In this document: piece by piece, positions 11,482 to 21,496 of the stretch | Position numbering within the stretch: the stretch's first letter is position 1 | How the letters are laid out: each line of letters starts with the position of its first letter | From: Cylindrodendrum hubeiense | Lineage: Eukaryota > Ascomycota > Sordariomycetes > Hypocreales > Nectriaceae | DNA length: 64,000 bases | Assembly: GCA_014621425.1 (NCBI GenBank) | Contig: JAANBB010000006.1 | Span: 186,001 to 250,000, forward strand | Direction of reading: 5' to 3' | Notes under the pieces: model-generated | Databases searched by the model: none | Seen by the model: only the letters and a program-made list of their open reading frames with translations | What the model was told of the DNA's origin: nothing | Made by a program: the position numbers and the translations under genes

Positions 11482-13686
11482 TTACACTACGCACACCTCA
11501 CACTCGCACCGCAAGCCTTGGTCTCGCAGGAACTTCTTCCCAAAGTTGATGGTCAGCTGCTCTCCGTGGCGAATGTCCCGAACCGCTTCCACAGCCATGA
11601 CCCAGCTGCCCGAGGCCCGCAACGGCCGCATGCGAGCTGACGCGCGGCAGCAGTGGTTCAGGTTTCTGAAGCAGTTGCTGGTCGCGCCCACGTAGATCTG
11701 GCACACGTTTGACTCGCGCGAGATGTCCGGACGGTGCATCCCCACGACCCAGAGACTGTTGTGCGCGTGCGTGTCTGCCGGCACCAGCTTCCCGCCCAGT
11801 TGTCCGATGACCTCTCCTCTTGTGTACGCGACTTCGCCTTCGTTTGCGGCCACCGCCTGCAGCCCCAGACCCTGGCTTCCGTACGACTTGATGCGTGGCC
11901 TCCGGGCTTGGAGCTTCTCTGCCACGCATGAACACCGACTCTCCTCGCAGAAATCGCATTGGCGATCCCAAGGCACAATGCCCAGCGGGTTGGCCGGCCA
12001 TGGCCACTCCGACGGCCAACCAGTGGGCTTCGGCCATTCTGGGAATTCCTCCATGTCTATCAAATTGGCCTCGCACGTGGGATGTGGCTGAAGAAGCGAG
12101 AGCAGAATATCGTCATCGAGCGTTTTATCCCAGCAATACAGACCCGGGTGCTCGTTCTCCCATTTGTACACGCTGTCCTCCCTAGTCCCCATGACCATTT
12201 TCTGAAACTCCTCGCATGCTTCACTCAGCCGCGCCATGTATGGACTGTTGATGAGACTGGCAAACCTGTCGAGTTCATCCCCTTTCATGCTGAGATAGTC
12301 CGTTGGCGATACGCAGTATGGCTTCTCCGTTCTGAGAGGAATCAGGCACAGAAGTCCTGGGAATCGTCCACAGATGGACCTCCACTGACGACCTTGCTTT
12401 AGGAACTGGAAAAATTTCGGCCTTTCCGCTTCCGTCAATCTGAACTTGTCCATGGTCTCCTTGATGTTCGACGAGTCTGCGCGGAGTCGCCCCGCCTTGC
12501 TCCCATCTACCGCTTCGGCTATGTGATACTGGATGAGCCGAATAAGGAAGGCACCCTGAATCGTCTTTCGGGTGATGATCCCAACGCTCTTCGAGAGTCC
12601 CAGAGCTCTCTCGATCCCTTTGCTACCGATGTTGAACAGGCCAATTTCCGTCTCTCGTGATCGCCTCTGATGAATGAGAGAGCAGAATTGTCGTATCGCT
12701 GGCCCTCCCTGAGCCGCCGCCACTCGTCGCATCATGATAGTACTAGGGGGATCGGCGATTGGAAACAGGGGGATCCGACAGAGTTTGTCATGATACTGGA
12801 GTCTCATAATCAACTTCTGCAGCTCCTGGGACACCGGAATCGGCACTGAGACATTTGTATCCACTCGGACTCTCGGCTTCTTTGCCGGGTGATCTGACGA
12901 GCAGTCACTTGCAGCATGCTTCTTAATTCCCACAGAGGCTTCAGATCCCTCCCTACTCAGACCTGACGCTGATGGCAACTGCTTTCGTGCGCCCGACGTC
13001 ACCGAAGCTTTGCTTTCGATAATTGACGTGTCTGGGGATTGTGAGGCCATGATCTGAGTCGCTTTGGGTTCACGAGGATCGATCTCTGGTGATGTGTGTT
13101 TGACCGTGCTGGTCAATGTTGATGTTGCAGGCACATCTTCGGCATGATCTATAGGGGAAGGAGGGATGTCTCTAATTTGTCCCGGAAGAGCACTCAGATC
13201 AACCGGAGCAATTCGAGATGGTGGTGTTAGTGCCGTTTGGGGCGGGGATCTGCTTCCTCGCGACGGTTCGCCAAATAGCGACTGTGCAGAGTCGACGCCA
13301 TGTAGGAAGGTTGCCACAGATGAGTCGACTAATGGCAAATGAGACGCTGAAATAGCAAGGCTGTCCTGGGCGATGAGGGCGAGACTTCGGATGCTGGCCT
13401 CGACTTCCGAATTTTGGGATGTGGCAATGTGTGGTGACGAAGCTTGTTCTTGACGCCCATCCTGCTCACATTCCAGCGCTGCCTTTACTGCGATAAGCTG
13501 CTCAAGCAGGCGTTCCGCCCGGTCAATGAGCTCGCAGACATGCTGGGTGCTGATTGACAGTTGATCCTCGAGCATGATGGGAGGGGGGGCCGCCATGTTC
13601 GATTCAATGGCTGAGGGTGAAATTTGACTCGGGAGAAAAGAGGAGAGGCAGAAGAATGTAGCTAACGTCCTCGCAGGGGTACGCAC
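11482..13686 (-). CDS. SET-domain protein (putative lysine methyltransferase)
   Basis: A single uninterrupted frame of 734 residues. An internal ATG at 13596 (MAAPPPIMLEDQ) may be the true start, since the first 30 residues do not resemble the rest. Residues ~40-75 form a likely coiled coil (CELIDRAERLLEQLIAVKAA). Residues ~75-290 are Ser/Thr-rich and probably disordered, with a basic KKPRVRV stretch that may be a nuclear signal. A conserved-looking helical middle (~300-560) follows. A Cys-rich pre-SET-like stretch, CDFCEESRCSC, precedes the C-terminal SET domain (~605-734): YGSQGLGLQAV start, NLNHCCRASA in place of the usual NHSCxPN, GEQLTINFG near the catalytic tyrosine region, and a post-SET CECEVC zinc motif. 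The family transfers methyl groups from SAM to protein lysines. The altered NHS motif makes activity uncertain. Confidence 0.8.
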   Translation of the reverse strand: MRTPARTLATFFCLSSFLPSQISPSAIESNMAAPPPIMLEDQLSISTQHVCELIDRAERLLEQLIAVKAALECEQDGRQEQASSPHIATSQNSEVEASIRSLALIAQDSLAISASHLPLVDSSVATFLHGVDSAQSLFGEPSRGSRSPPQTALTPPSRIAPVDLSALPGQIRDIPPSPIDHAEDVPATSTLTSTVKHTSPEIDPREPKATQIMASQSPDTSIIESKASVTSGARKQLPSASGLSREGSEASVGIKKHAASDCSSDHPAKKPRVRVDTNVSVPIPVSQELQKLIMRLQYHDKLCRIPLFPIADPPSTIMMRRVAAAQGGPAIRQFCSLIHQRRSRETEIGLFNIGSKGIERALGLSKSVGIITRKTIQGAFLIRLIQYHIAEAVDGSKAGRLRADSSNIKETMDKFRLTEAERPKFFQFLKQGRQWRSICGRFPGLLCLIPLRTEKPYCVSPTDYLSMKGDELDRFASLINSPYMARLSEACEEFQKMVMGTREDSVYKWENEHPGLYCWDKTLDDDILLSLLQPHPTCEANLIDMEEFPEWPKPTGWPSEWPWPANPLGIVPWDRQCDFCEESRCSCVAEKLQARRPRIKSYGSQGLGLQAVAANEGEVAYTRGEVIGQLGGKLVPADTHAHNSLWVVGMHRPDISRESNVCQIYVGATSNCFRNLNHCCRASARMRPLRASGSWVMAVEAVRDIRHGEQLTINFGKKFLRDQGLRCECEVCVV

Positions 13687-14654
13687 TAAACTAAGTTGAG
13701 TAGCTTATTAGTGGTGGTCATGCGTAAAGCTAGCCATCTATGGCGTGATTTCACGCCATCTCATTGAGTGCGGAAATGTTTGTGGGGCAGTTCGGAATTC
13801 CCCCAGGTTTGACAGATACCACTTTCTCTGTTCTCTGTGGGCAGCTCAGTCGTAGATGAGGTATGCTACCGAGCTGCTATACTTGTATGAGTCTGCGGGC
13901 TTTCCATCTCCTGTTAATGGAGGTGGCTTGTATCCTGTAATCCCCTTTATGAATTGAGACGTCCACCCCCCAGCCCTCTCTTACAGCAGGCTACGTGACA
14001 GCAGTCACAACCTTCTTTGCGCCATTCTGCTATAGCTGCCCGAGCTCTAGTTGACGGCGGGCAGTTGTACGCTAGCCTGCTGTAATCCTCGGAGCTGCGG
14101 CCAGTGCAACCCACTACAATAAAAACAGGTCGCAGTGGCTGTGGTGGCTAGAGCGCTGTATTTTATAGCGGGCCACAGTGGCTAAAGCCCTGTAAATACA
14201 TTTCGGACAAATTTGCGATTGTGGTGGGCGTAAACCCGACAGATGTTCTTGGCCACAGCTGATAGGGTGTGCAGTGTAGGACATCTTAATAGCATGAAAT
14301 ACACCCTCTAGATGATAAATTCTAAACTTGGACGGGCAGGTAGGAAATGTAGCTATGAGCACGCTGCTATGCTGTCCTTTCTCACAGTTATTGCACAAGA
14401 GCCTGCTCCGTCCGGCTCTGTCCGGCTGCCTACCCTACGTCCAGCTCTTGGCCTCTACTTCGCTCATTTATACAGTATTTAAGATGCGCTCGGATTATAT
14501 GTTGATTGATTGTATTACTTGCTAGTGCTTAGTTTAGATTGTTTATTTATTCTTTCATCCTTAGAACCTGGTCAAGGTGTGATCTATTAATTGCAAGCTT
14601 CGAGTTTTGCCTTTCAACGGGCTGCTATTGCCCACTGTAAAGGTACAGTCGTAG

Positions 14655-14745
14655 TCACTATAACCCGCTACAAGATTTAGGGTCCTAATCACTATAGTGC
14701 GCTATAAAATGCAGGCTATAGTGGGTTATAGGGGCTGCACCCCTA
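14655..14745. repeat. Foldback / MITE-like inverted repeat
   Basis: CTATAACCCGCTAC on the left pairs with a diverged GTAGTGGG-type arm read as GGCTATAGTGGGTTATAGG on the right. It is followed at once by the small palindrome AGGGG-CTGCA-CCCCT. Short spacing and TA-rich arms are like those of small non-autonomous transposons. Confidence 0.45.
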
Positions 14746-14908
14746 TATTCAATTTTATGACACTTTGCGATTTTCAGGCATTGGACGAGTGTGGGTTTGC
14801 TTAATGTACGACCGTACAGCTAGTCAATGGGAAATAGAAAAAGCAGTCACTCTTATACGCCAACATCAGAGGAGACCACCAAAGCCTGCAAGGATGGCTA
14901 GCTAACCC

Positions 14909-14990
14909 AGCTGATCATCCCACCCGGGGCATCGGAGGATCGGAGGATCGGAGGATCGGAGAATCGGAGCTAAAAAAGTCGCCGGTGGTT
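14909..14990. repeat. Dispersed repeat copy 2 with (CGGAGGAT)3
   Basis: Three CGGAGGAT units plus a fourth changed unit (CGGAGAAT) start near 14933, framed by CCCGGGGCAT on the left and GGAGCTAAAAAAGTCGCCGG on the right. Same order as the element at 4345-4420. Confidence 0.65.
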
Positions 14991-15125
14991 ATTTGAGACC
15001 GTCGACCACTGGCCCCCTTGACCTTCTCGAAAAGCCTACCGGGCGCTTTTGCCGAATACACCATCACATTGACTGAGTAGCATTACCATCTTGGCCTGTA
15101 TCTTCAGCAGCCTTGTCCGCTCGTG

Positions 15126-17670
15126 ATGGAAATGTCCGACCAGGACGAGCAACGCCCCGCAGAATGGGGACCCGGCAAAACGGCAAAGGGTAGAGCACGC
15201 CTCCCGTCGAGTAGGCGACGAGAAAAGCGACAGCTATCATGCAATCTCTGTCGGCGAAGGAAGTGAGTATCCCATCCACCTTACCGTGTTATATCGTCTA
15301 CTGTAAGCATATTCTGACTCTCCAGGCTTCGATGCGACCGACAGGACCCCTGTGGCACCTGCACCAAGCGGGGTCTGGGCATGTCATGCAGCTACGCATC
15401 CAATCCATCGCGACCTGTTGATGGCGTACATAGGCCTCCTGCCACTATTCAGGACAGGATACAGCAGTTAGAGAGCCTGGTAGTTGATTTGATGCAACAA
15501 ACTTCAACCGCCAAACCTGCCCAAGAACCTGAAGCCGCTCCGGGACAACCAAGTCCAATACTTACCACTGGCTCCTCAACGACGGATACTCTAAGTGTAG
15601 AACCCACCGACGACGGTTCACCTACTTCGGACTGCGGCAGCATGCAATGGACTAAATCGGGTACTAGCTATGTGAACAGTGCCCACTGGGCCGCTGTTTT
15701 AGATGGAATTGCAGACATCAAGGATCATTTTGAGAAAGAAGAAGAGGCGCAAGCTCACCGAAATCTCTCCGACCCCCAATATCCGGTCTGGACCGGCCCT
15801 CAATTGCTGTACGGCTGCCCCAAACTCGCGACAAAAGAAGAAATACTGGCATCAATCCCTGCACGGCCCGTCGTGGATCGATTAGTTTCGCGTTACTTCA
15901 ATTCGTTCGAAATGTCCACAGGTCAGTTTCTCGCCGACTTGACTCGGCCTAGACTAAAGCATACATCGCAGCGGTCCTGCATAGCGCTCAATTTCTGAAA
16001 GAGGTATTTCTCATCTGACTGTCCGTAGACTCACTTACGGCTGACATGACATCAGTACGAAGAGTTTTGGGAGAACCCACCGGCCACTCCCCTCATATGG
16101 CTAGGTCTTCTATTCACCATCATGGCCCTTGCAACCCAATTTCAAAAGTTTAGATTGGACCCTGGCGTCCACACACAAGCAACCCTATCGAATGAGCAAG
16201 ATCTCCATGTGGCAATGGAAGCCTTTAGGGAAAAGATCGTGCAATGTCTCGTACTGGGGAATTATGCCAAAGGAGGCCCCTACGTCCTCGAGACGTTGAT
16301 GCTATACATTGCCTTTGAGATTTTCCTCTGCAATGACGCCGACATCGGCGTATGGATTATCTTGGGCACTACTGTCCAGCTCGCAATGCATATGGGCTAC
16401 CACAGAGACCCGAAATATTTCAAGGGGATGACTCCTTTCGCGGGCGAAATGCGGAAAAGGGTCTGGGCAACCATCATCGAACTCGACCTCGGAATTTCCG
16501 CCCAGGTAGGCCACCCACGCCTGATCAAGCAATGGCAAACCGACACAAAAGAACCTTCGAATCTCCATGACAATGATTTTAATAAGGATACCACAATTAT
16601 GCCGCCATCAAGACCGGAGACAGATAATACACCGATGCTTTACCGCCTTGCGAAGGCTAGAATTATGAGGACCATTGGGTTCATATGGGATTTTGCAGCC
16701 GACACAAGGCCATACACCTATACTCAGGTAATGAAGATGGATACGAAACTCCAAGACGCGCACACGGCTATACCTGAATGTCTCAAGTGGCGTTCAATGG
16801 CCCAGTGCATCACAGACTCACCTCAAATGATCATTCAAAAGATGCTCCTTGAGATCATATTTCACAGAGCAAGGATAGTGCTGCATCGGAAATACCTGCG
16901 CATACATTGCGCTCCTGGTGCAACCTGTGACGGTCACTCTAAACAGGAATGCTTAAATGCGGCGCTAAAACTCCTCGAATATCAGCACATGCTTGAAGAG
17001 GAGTCGCAACCCTTTTGCCAACTGTATCAAGAGCGGTGGAGGGTGTCCTCTTTGGTCAACCATGATTTTCTTCTAGCGACAAGTGTTCTCTGCTTCTACC
17101 TACAGCAAGCTCGAGATAAGACCCAAGAAGGTAATGAAACGCCAATGGTCAAAACCATCCTTAATTCTCTTAGAAGATCACATGAAATATGGCTTCATTC
17201 AAGCAGCTCGTCAAAGGAGGCACGGAAAGCCGCAAAAGCCTTGAGTGTGATTCTCGGAAATCCGGATCTTTCAGGTGTGGATTCGAACAGTGTGGCAAAC
17301 GAGATGCTATCCCCGTCTACACAGAGTAATACTACCAACTATCGTCAAGGTGAGCCACAATGCGTCCGGGGCAGGGACCCGATTGAAGTGATATGTTTTT
17401 TTAACCTGGTGCGCGTGCTTAGACATTCCTGGCGGCTTTGGAGGCTTTGGTGTCCAGTTTCCAGCTTTCGATCCGACTTTATTGACAAACTGGTCAACTC
17501 CGACAAGTGAACCCAGCGATTCACTTCCCACCACATTACCTGCCGCTAATTTTGGGTGGCAATTAACGGATGGTAAGATTAATGGGGGCACTTTGACAAG
17601 TAAAACGCTAATTGTATAAGCAGCAATGGACACGATGGGCTCTCTACAATGGCCCTGGAACCTCCAGTGA
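15126..17670 (+). CDS. Zn2Cys6 transcription factor with fungal-specific TF domain
   Basis: Six exons: 15126-15237 (donor just after AGGAA, end approximate), ~15327-15921, 15960-16003, 16056-17349, 17423-17572 and 17624-17670. The first junction completes the binuclear zinc cluster [21 protein letters not shown] coiled-coil-like dimerisation segment follows ([18 protein letters not shown]). The middle homology domain carries [13 protein letters not shown], the [13 protein letters not shown] motif, and [25 protein letters not shown], which are hallmarks of the fungal_trans domain. The tail after the last two introns is Gly/Pro-rich ([16 protein letters not shown]) and ends [10 protein letters not shown] include these 3' introns because both have good donors and a CTAAT branch site. 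Nuclear regulator; its target may be the adjacent permease (inference). Confidence 0.85.
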
Positions 17671-17902
17671 CTGGATCAATTGCATGGAAATTCTCTCATA
17701 ACTGAGGGTATGTGAATCTGTCAATCGTGTCAGCGGTTCCGTATGATGACTGAACACGGCTGGGATTGAAGAGGGGATATGAATCATAATGTACGACGTG
17801 TATTGTGTTGGGGTTGGGAAAGAATAAACGCAATGCTCAATAAGCGAAGCCTTGCATCAATCTCACCAACAAGTTAAATTTCTCGACAGAAGAAGTATGG
17901 TG

Positions 17903-19450
17903 CTATTCTAAAACTGTATAGTGCTTTCGCGCGTGCAGAAACCACATCGAGGCGGTGAAAATGAATACAGCCCCCAGGACACCCGAGACGTAGTTCATCC
18001 GCGCTGCATCAACGGGCAAATAATAAGGAAGACAATAGAAGACCATTGCAATAGCCATCCAACTAAGCATGACGATATTTGCCAGGAGGCCAAGCCGAGG
18101 GTACCAAAAAGGCCCATGCTCGAAGTTAGACCGTCCTTGCCGGAGCATCAGAATAACAGGAACGCTATAGCTGAGATATTGCAGCAGAATGCCTGTGGAT
18201 ACCAAAGAGTTGAAGGCGGTTTGGGAAGCGAGATAAAGACACCCGAAAATGCTCGTCGCTAAAGATGACCAGACAAGGGACCAGACCGGTGTGTGGAAAG
18301 GCGACGGTGCAATGCTGCTCAAGTAGGAGGCGAAAGGGAAACCGCCTTGGCGGCTAAGACTCAAGGCCAAGCGGGACTGCCACGTGTGGATTCCCCAAAC
18401 AGAGCCAATAGTTGAGATGATGGGAAATAGCCACAGTCCAATGGCTGCCGCTTGGTTATTGTTGCAAATGCGGTAGTAGATGGCGAGGGTCGTGGTATCC
18501 ACGGTGGGATCGATCTTGGGAAGATTGACGAGGATTCCAAGAACGATGAGCAGTCCAGAACCAAAGCTAACAACAATTGTCCACATCAAAGATTTGGGTA
18601 CGTTGGTTCGTGGCTGCGGAATTTCGTCGGTGATGTGGACAATTACATCCAAACACGAAAAGGACCAATTCGCCCCGTTTATTCCTATCAGGAAGGCAAC
18701 CCCATTCGGCCACCCTGTGATGTTCGTGACAGTTCCGAAGAACTCTGAAGGAGAAGCTCTACTAGGCGACATTGCAAAAAGACAAATAAAAGTCGCCAAG
18801 CCATATGAGACGGCGAAGACAAGGAGGCCTCTGGAGATGCGCGGCAAAGCGGACTCGAAGCATGCGGCCATCATTGTCGTAAAGTTCAGAAGTTGGTATC
18901 CGAGGAATCCCATCCAGGGCTTGTATTCGACGTCGGGGTAGAGAAAGGTAATAATGGCCACCACTCCCATTGGCACTGCGAGGCATGCGGAGGCACCGGT
19001 CGAAACGGCCCCAAACCAGCTCATGATGGCAGTAAGGTATGAAAGGAATCTGCGAGGTCCTGGAGGAGATAACCGTTCGACCCAGACGTATTGGCCGCCA
19101 GGGTGTGGCATGGCGGAAACTAGTTCGGCGAGACTAGTTGCTGTGGCCAGTCCGACACCAGCCATGAGTAGGAACCCCCAAAAGAACAACGGCGAGCCGC
19201 CCATGCTGAGGGCAGTCGCAACAGTCAAGATCAGCCCGACAGCCGTATTTGTTACACCGTAGCCGATTCCTATTGCCGACAAGACCGTGAACGGCTTTTG
19301 GTGGACGTCTTCGACCTGACCATCTTCCACCGACGGTGCCCGTTTGACGTGGAGCACCTTATGGCCAAAACCGCCGTTGGGGTCCTTCGAGCTTTGGCCA
19401 GCAGGCGACGAAACCGATGGTTGGCTCATGATGCGAGATGAAAGATACAC
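17903..19450 (-). CDS. Amino acid / GABA / choline-type permease (APC superfamily)
   Basis: Single exon, 515 residues. An alternative start at the eighth codon (MSQPSVSS) is equally plausible. The protein has a hydrophilic N-terminus of ~50 residues followed by about twelve hydrophobic helices, as in fungal GABA/choline permeases. Seen motifs are the first-helix GIGYGVTNTAVGLI, SLAELVSAMPHPGGQYVW (the classical helix 3 start), INGANWSFSCLDVIVHITDEIPQPRTNVP (helix 6 and loop), and the C-terminal NYVSGVLGAVFIF helix. Plasma-membrane uptake of small amino compounds is the family role; which one cannot be read from sequence. It converges with the Zn2Cys6 gene, leaving ~230 bp between stops. Confidence 0.87.
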   Translation of the reverse strand: MYLSSRIMSQPSVSSPAGQSSKDPNGGFGHKVLHVKRAPSVEDGQVEDVHQKPFTVLSAIGIGYGVTNTAVGLILTVATALSMGGSPLFFWGFLLMAGVGLATATSLAELVSAMPHPGGQYVWVERLSPPGPRRFLSYLTAIMSWFGAVSTGASACLAVPMGVVAIITFLYPDVEYKPWMGFLGYQLLNFTTMMAACFESALPRISRGLLVFAVSYGLATFICLFAMSPSRASPSEFFGTVTNITGWPNGVAFLIGINGANWSFSCLDVIVHITDEIPQPRTNVPKSLMWTIVVSFGSGLLIVLGILVNLPKIDPTVDTTTLAIYYRICNNNQAAAIGLWLFPIISTIGSVWGIHTWQSRLALSLSRQGGFPFASYLSSIAPSPFHTPVWSLVWSSLATSIFGCLYLASQTAFNSLVSTGILLQYLSYSVPVILMLRQGRSNFEHGPFWYPRLGLLANIVMLSWMAIAMVFYCLPYYLPVDAARMNYVSGVLGAVFIFTASMWFLHARKHYTVLE

Positions 19451-21216
19451 AAATCAGATAAGGGCGCACAATTGGGGCGACAAATCAGCAGCATAAGGGT
19501 GGTTGAGAATTATTGAGAATTGCTGGGCATTGTTGGTCTTGGCAGCAAACGTGGCCAGAATGCAGGTCTTATACAGATGGAAAATCACTGCAGACAATGT
19601 CATATGAGACATATGAGACATATGAGATAGGGTATTACGTCGACCCCAGTGTGCATGGGAACGGGTCAGCCGAGAACAAAAACATGTGCAGCGCGCCACT
19701 GTAAGTGCCGGCCCGATGGCAGCCAATCCTTAGGACATTGCATACATAGTGGCGTATCCAATGAGCTCAATCCTCACCCTCGTGATAAACGCCCGCAGCG
19801 CTCTTGCCGGTCTCGGCCGTCGAAATGTCTTTCATGGACTTAGCAGTCTGTTGACAGTTGCTACTTCGAGCTGCATAATCACAAACTGCCATGTGCCAGG
19901 CTCCTATCCTCGGCTAGAAATCATGGTCTTGACAAGAGACGCCCGCAAACCTGTCACACGTAACTGACTAAACTATAAAGTATACATGAGTGACACACGG
20001 GACAAACGATAGGCCCACAGGATACGCACGCCACAGAGCGGGAATCCCGATGTTGCTCTGCAATGGCAAGTCGGAACTGACCGCCTTTCTGTCCTATCCA
20101 ATCAATAAACCACTCGGTCTGAAATCTGCAACATAACAGAGAGCGGCGTCCACACACCAGCTGGCATTGTCTCAGTTGTAGGCCACCGTCTTGGACGGCA
20201 AGACGGGTGCTTAACTAGTGGCGAGCGGGACAGAAGCTTAGCTCCCTCAAGCGCAAAGGGGCACTGCCTACCTGCTTGTATACCCCACTACCTTGTCTGA
20301 CCTCTGGCAAATCATGGCTGACGCAAGTCAGGAACCCCGAGCGCTATCTCCCAGTACTTGCCCCTTTGGGATTATGCGTGAGACAGACTACCAAGCTTAC
20401 TGGTAGCGCTGCGTCACGAACAATAAGCGCCTCGGAATCAGTTACCGATGTGGGGGTCCCGGAAATGGTGCTGTTCCAGTGGGGGTTATTCGAGTTAAAT
20501 GCGAAGTATTAGTATCTTTGACACAGTTTACTTGATTTGAATGGATATTACCATCAACCATCGCTTTCAACAACGTGGCTGTGTAGCAAGTGTGTCAATT
20601 TAAAAGGAGAGGAGGACCTTCAGCGATATGGGCACGATTAACTGAACGATATTAAGTCGAAGGTGAAGAAGGCCAGCAGATGTGGCTCTCTCGGGTACAA
20701 ATAAATGGTGGGTGCAGGTTCCGGCGACATCAAACTCCGTTTATTTTAGACAGTACATGATGCACGACTGAATTGCTGTAATACATCTGAGGATCAGAAC
20801 CTGCTCACTGATGATTATGCACATAACCTCAGGGCTACAACAGCCGAGTGTGGGAAAGAAATATACATAATATAATAATAATACCTCCGTCTTCTAACGG
20901 GGATTGCAATAGAAAGCAATAGCTTGCTTGATGTGAAACAGCGGCATACAATCAAAAAGAACCATTCCTCAAATCCACCCCAACCTTGCTCCCAACTAAT
21001 CCAGGGCCGCCCTAACCGACATACGGCACGACGAGGTCGTGCCGCAATCCCAGTATCCGCGGACGGAGAAGGAATGCATGATTTCATCATTAAAATGAGT
21101 ACCCTCGTTTAGAGATTTGCTACATGTATCTAGTTAGCCCTTTATATAGCGTAGCACGCCCGATATCCCCGAAGGGATGTGGCTCACCCTAAGTGGGCCC
21201 CCAAAGGCGTCAAAAT

Positions 21217-21240
21217 ACACACACACACACACACACACAC
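21217..21240. repeat. (AC)12 microsatellite
   Basis: Twelve uninterrupted AC dinucleotides; likely polymorphic between strains. Confidence 0.9.
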
Positions 21241-21305
21241 CCCAACCTTGCCCAACTGTGAAAGAAGTTCAATGACAATATCGCAAATGTGACCATGCTA
21301 GCCCT

Positions 21306-21460
21306 TCAAATCCATCCGGAACTTTCCTGACCGAGGAGCCGCTTGACAAGAGACGCATGCCCCCTGATAGCAGCTCACAGCAACGGTGTGTTGCCGAGGT
21401 TATCCCTCGACCCCCCGTCAGTATTGTCGATGTACAATAAGATCCTTCCTACCAGCGTCT
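21306..21460 (-). pseudogene. Ankyrin-repeat relic
   Basis: On the minus strand one frame reads DNLGNTPLL, stop, then AAIRGHASLVKRLLGQESSG. Apart from the stop this is a canonical ankyrin unit (xDxxGxTPLxxAAxxGHxxLVxxLL). No start or intact flanking repeats are seen. It lies just past the stop codon of the helicase-nuclease gene, on the same strand. It may be a decayed neighbour, or the lost tail of a longer protein. Confidence 0.65.
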
Positions 21461-21496
21461 TTTACTCTTTGGCTGATAGATCCGACGCCTCTTTTA

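Larger units (their letters stand above)
13687..15125. other. Repeat-rich intergenic block (transposon debris)
   Basis: No family-bearing ORF. The block holds repeated GTGGCTA(G/A)AGC...CTGTA motifs near 14140-14200, a small foldback at about 14655-14745, and the (CGGAGGAT)3 dispersed repeat. Together they suggest nested remnants of non-autonomous DNA transposons between two unrelated genes. It also must contain the promoter of the Zn2Cys6 gene that starts at 15126. Confidence 0.5.
19451..21496. other. Intergenic region with microsatellite and ankyrin relic
   Basis: About 2 kb. The first few hundred bases are the promoter of the permease gene, with three tandem CATATGAGA units near 19601-19627. 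A clean (AC)12 microsatellite is at 21217-21240, and a broken ankyrin-repeat segment follows at about 21306-21460. No intact gene seen. Confidence 0.45.

Noticed and set aside
13597..13686. Apparent signal peptide of the SET protein
   Set aside because: Hydrophobic run is weak and out of keeping with a nuclear or cytosolic enzyme; probably 5' UTR before the ATG at 13596.
21217..21240. CRISPR-like or regulatory reading of the AC repeat
   Set aside because: Simple dinucleotide microsatellite with no spacers; eukaryotic context.
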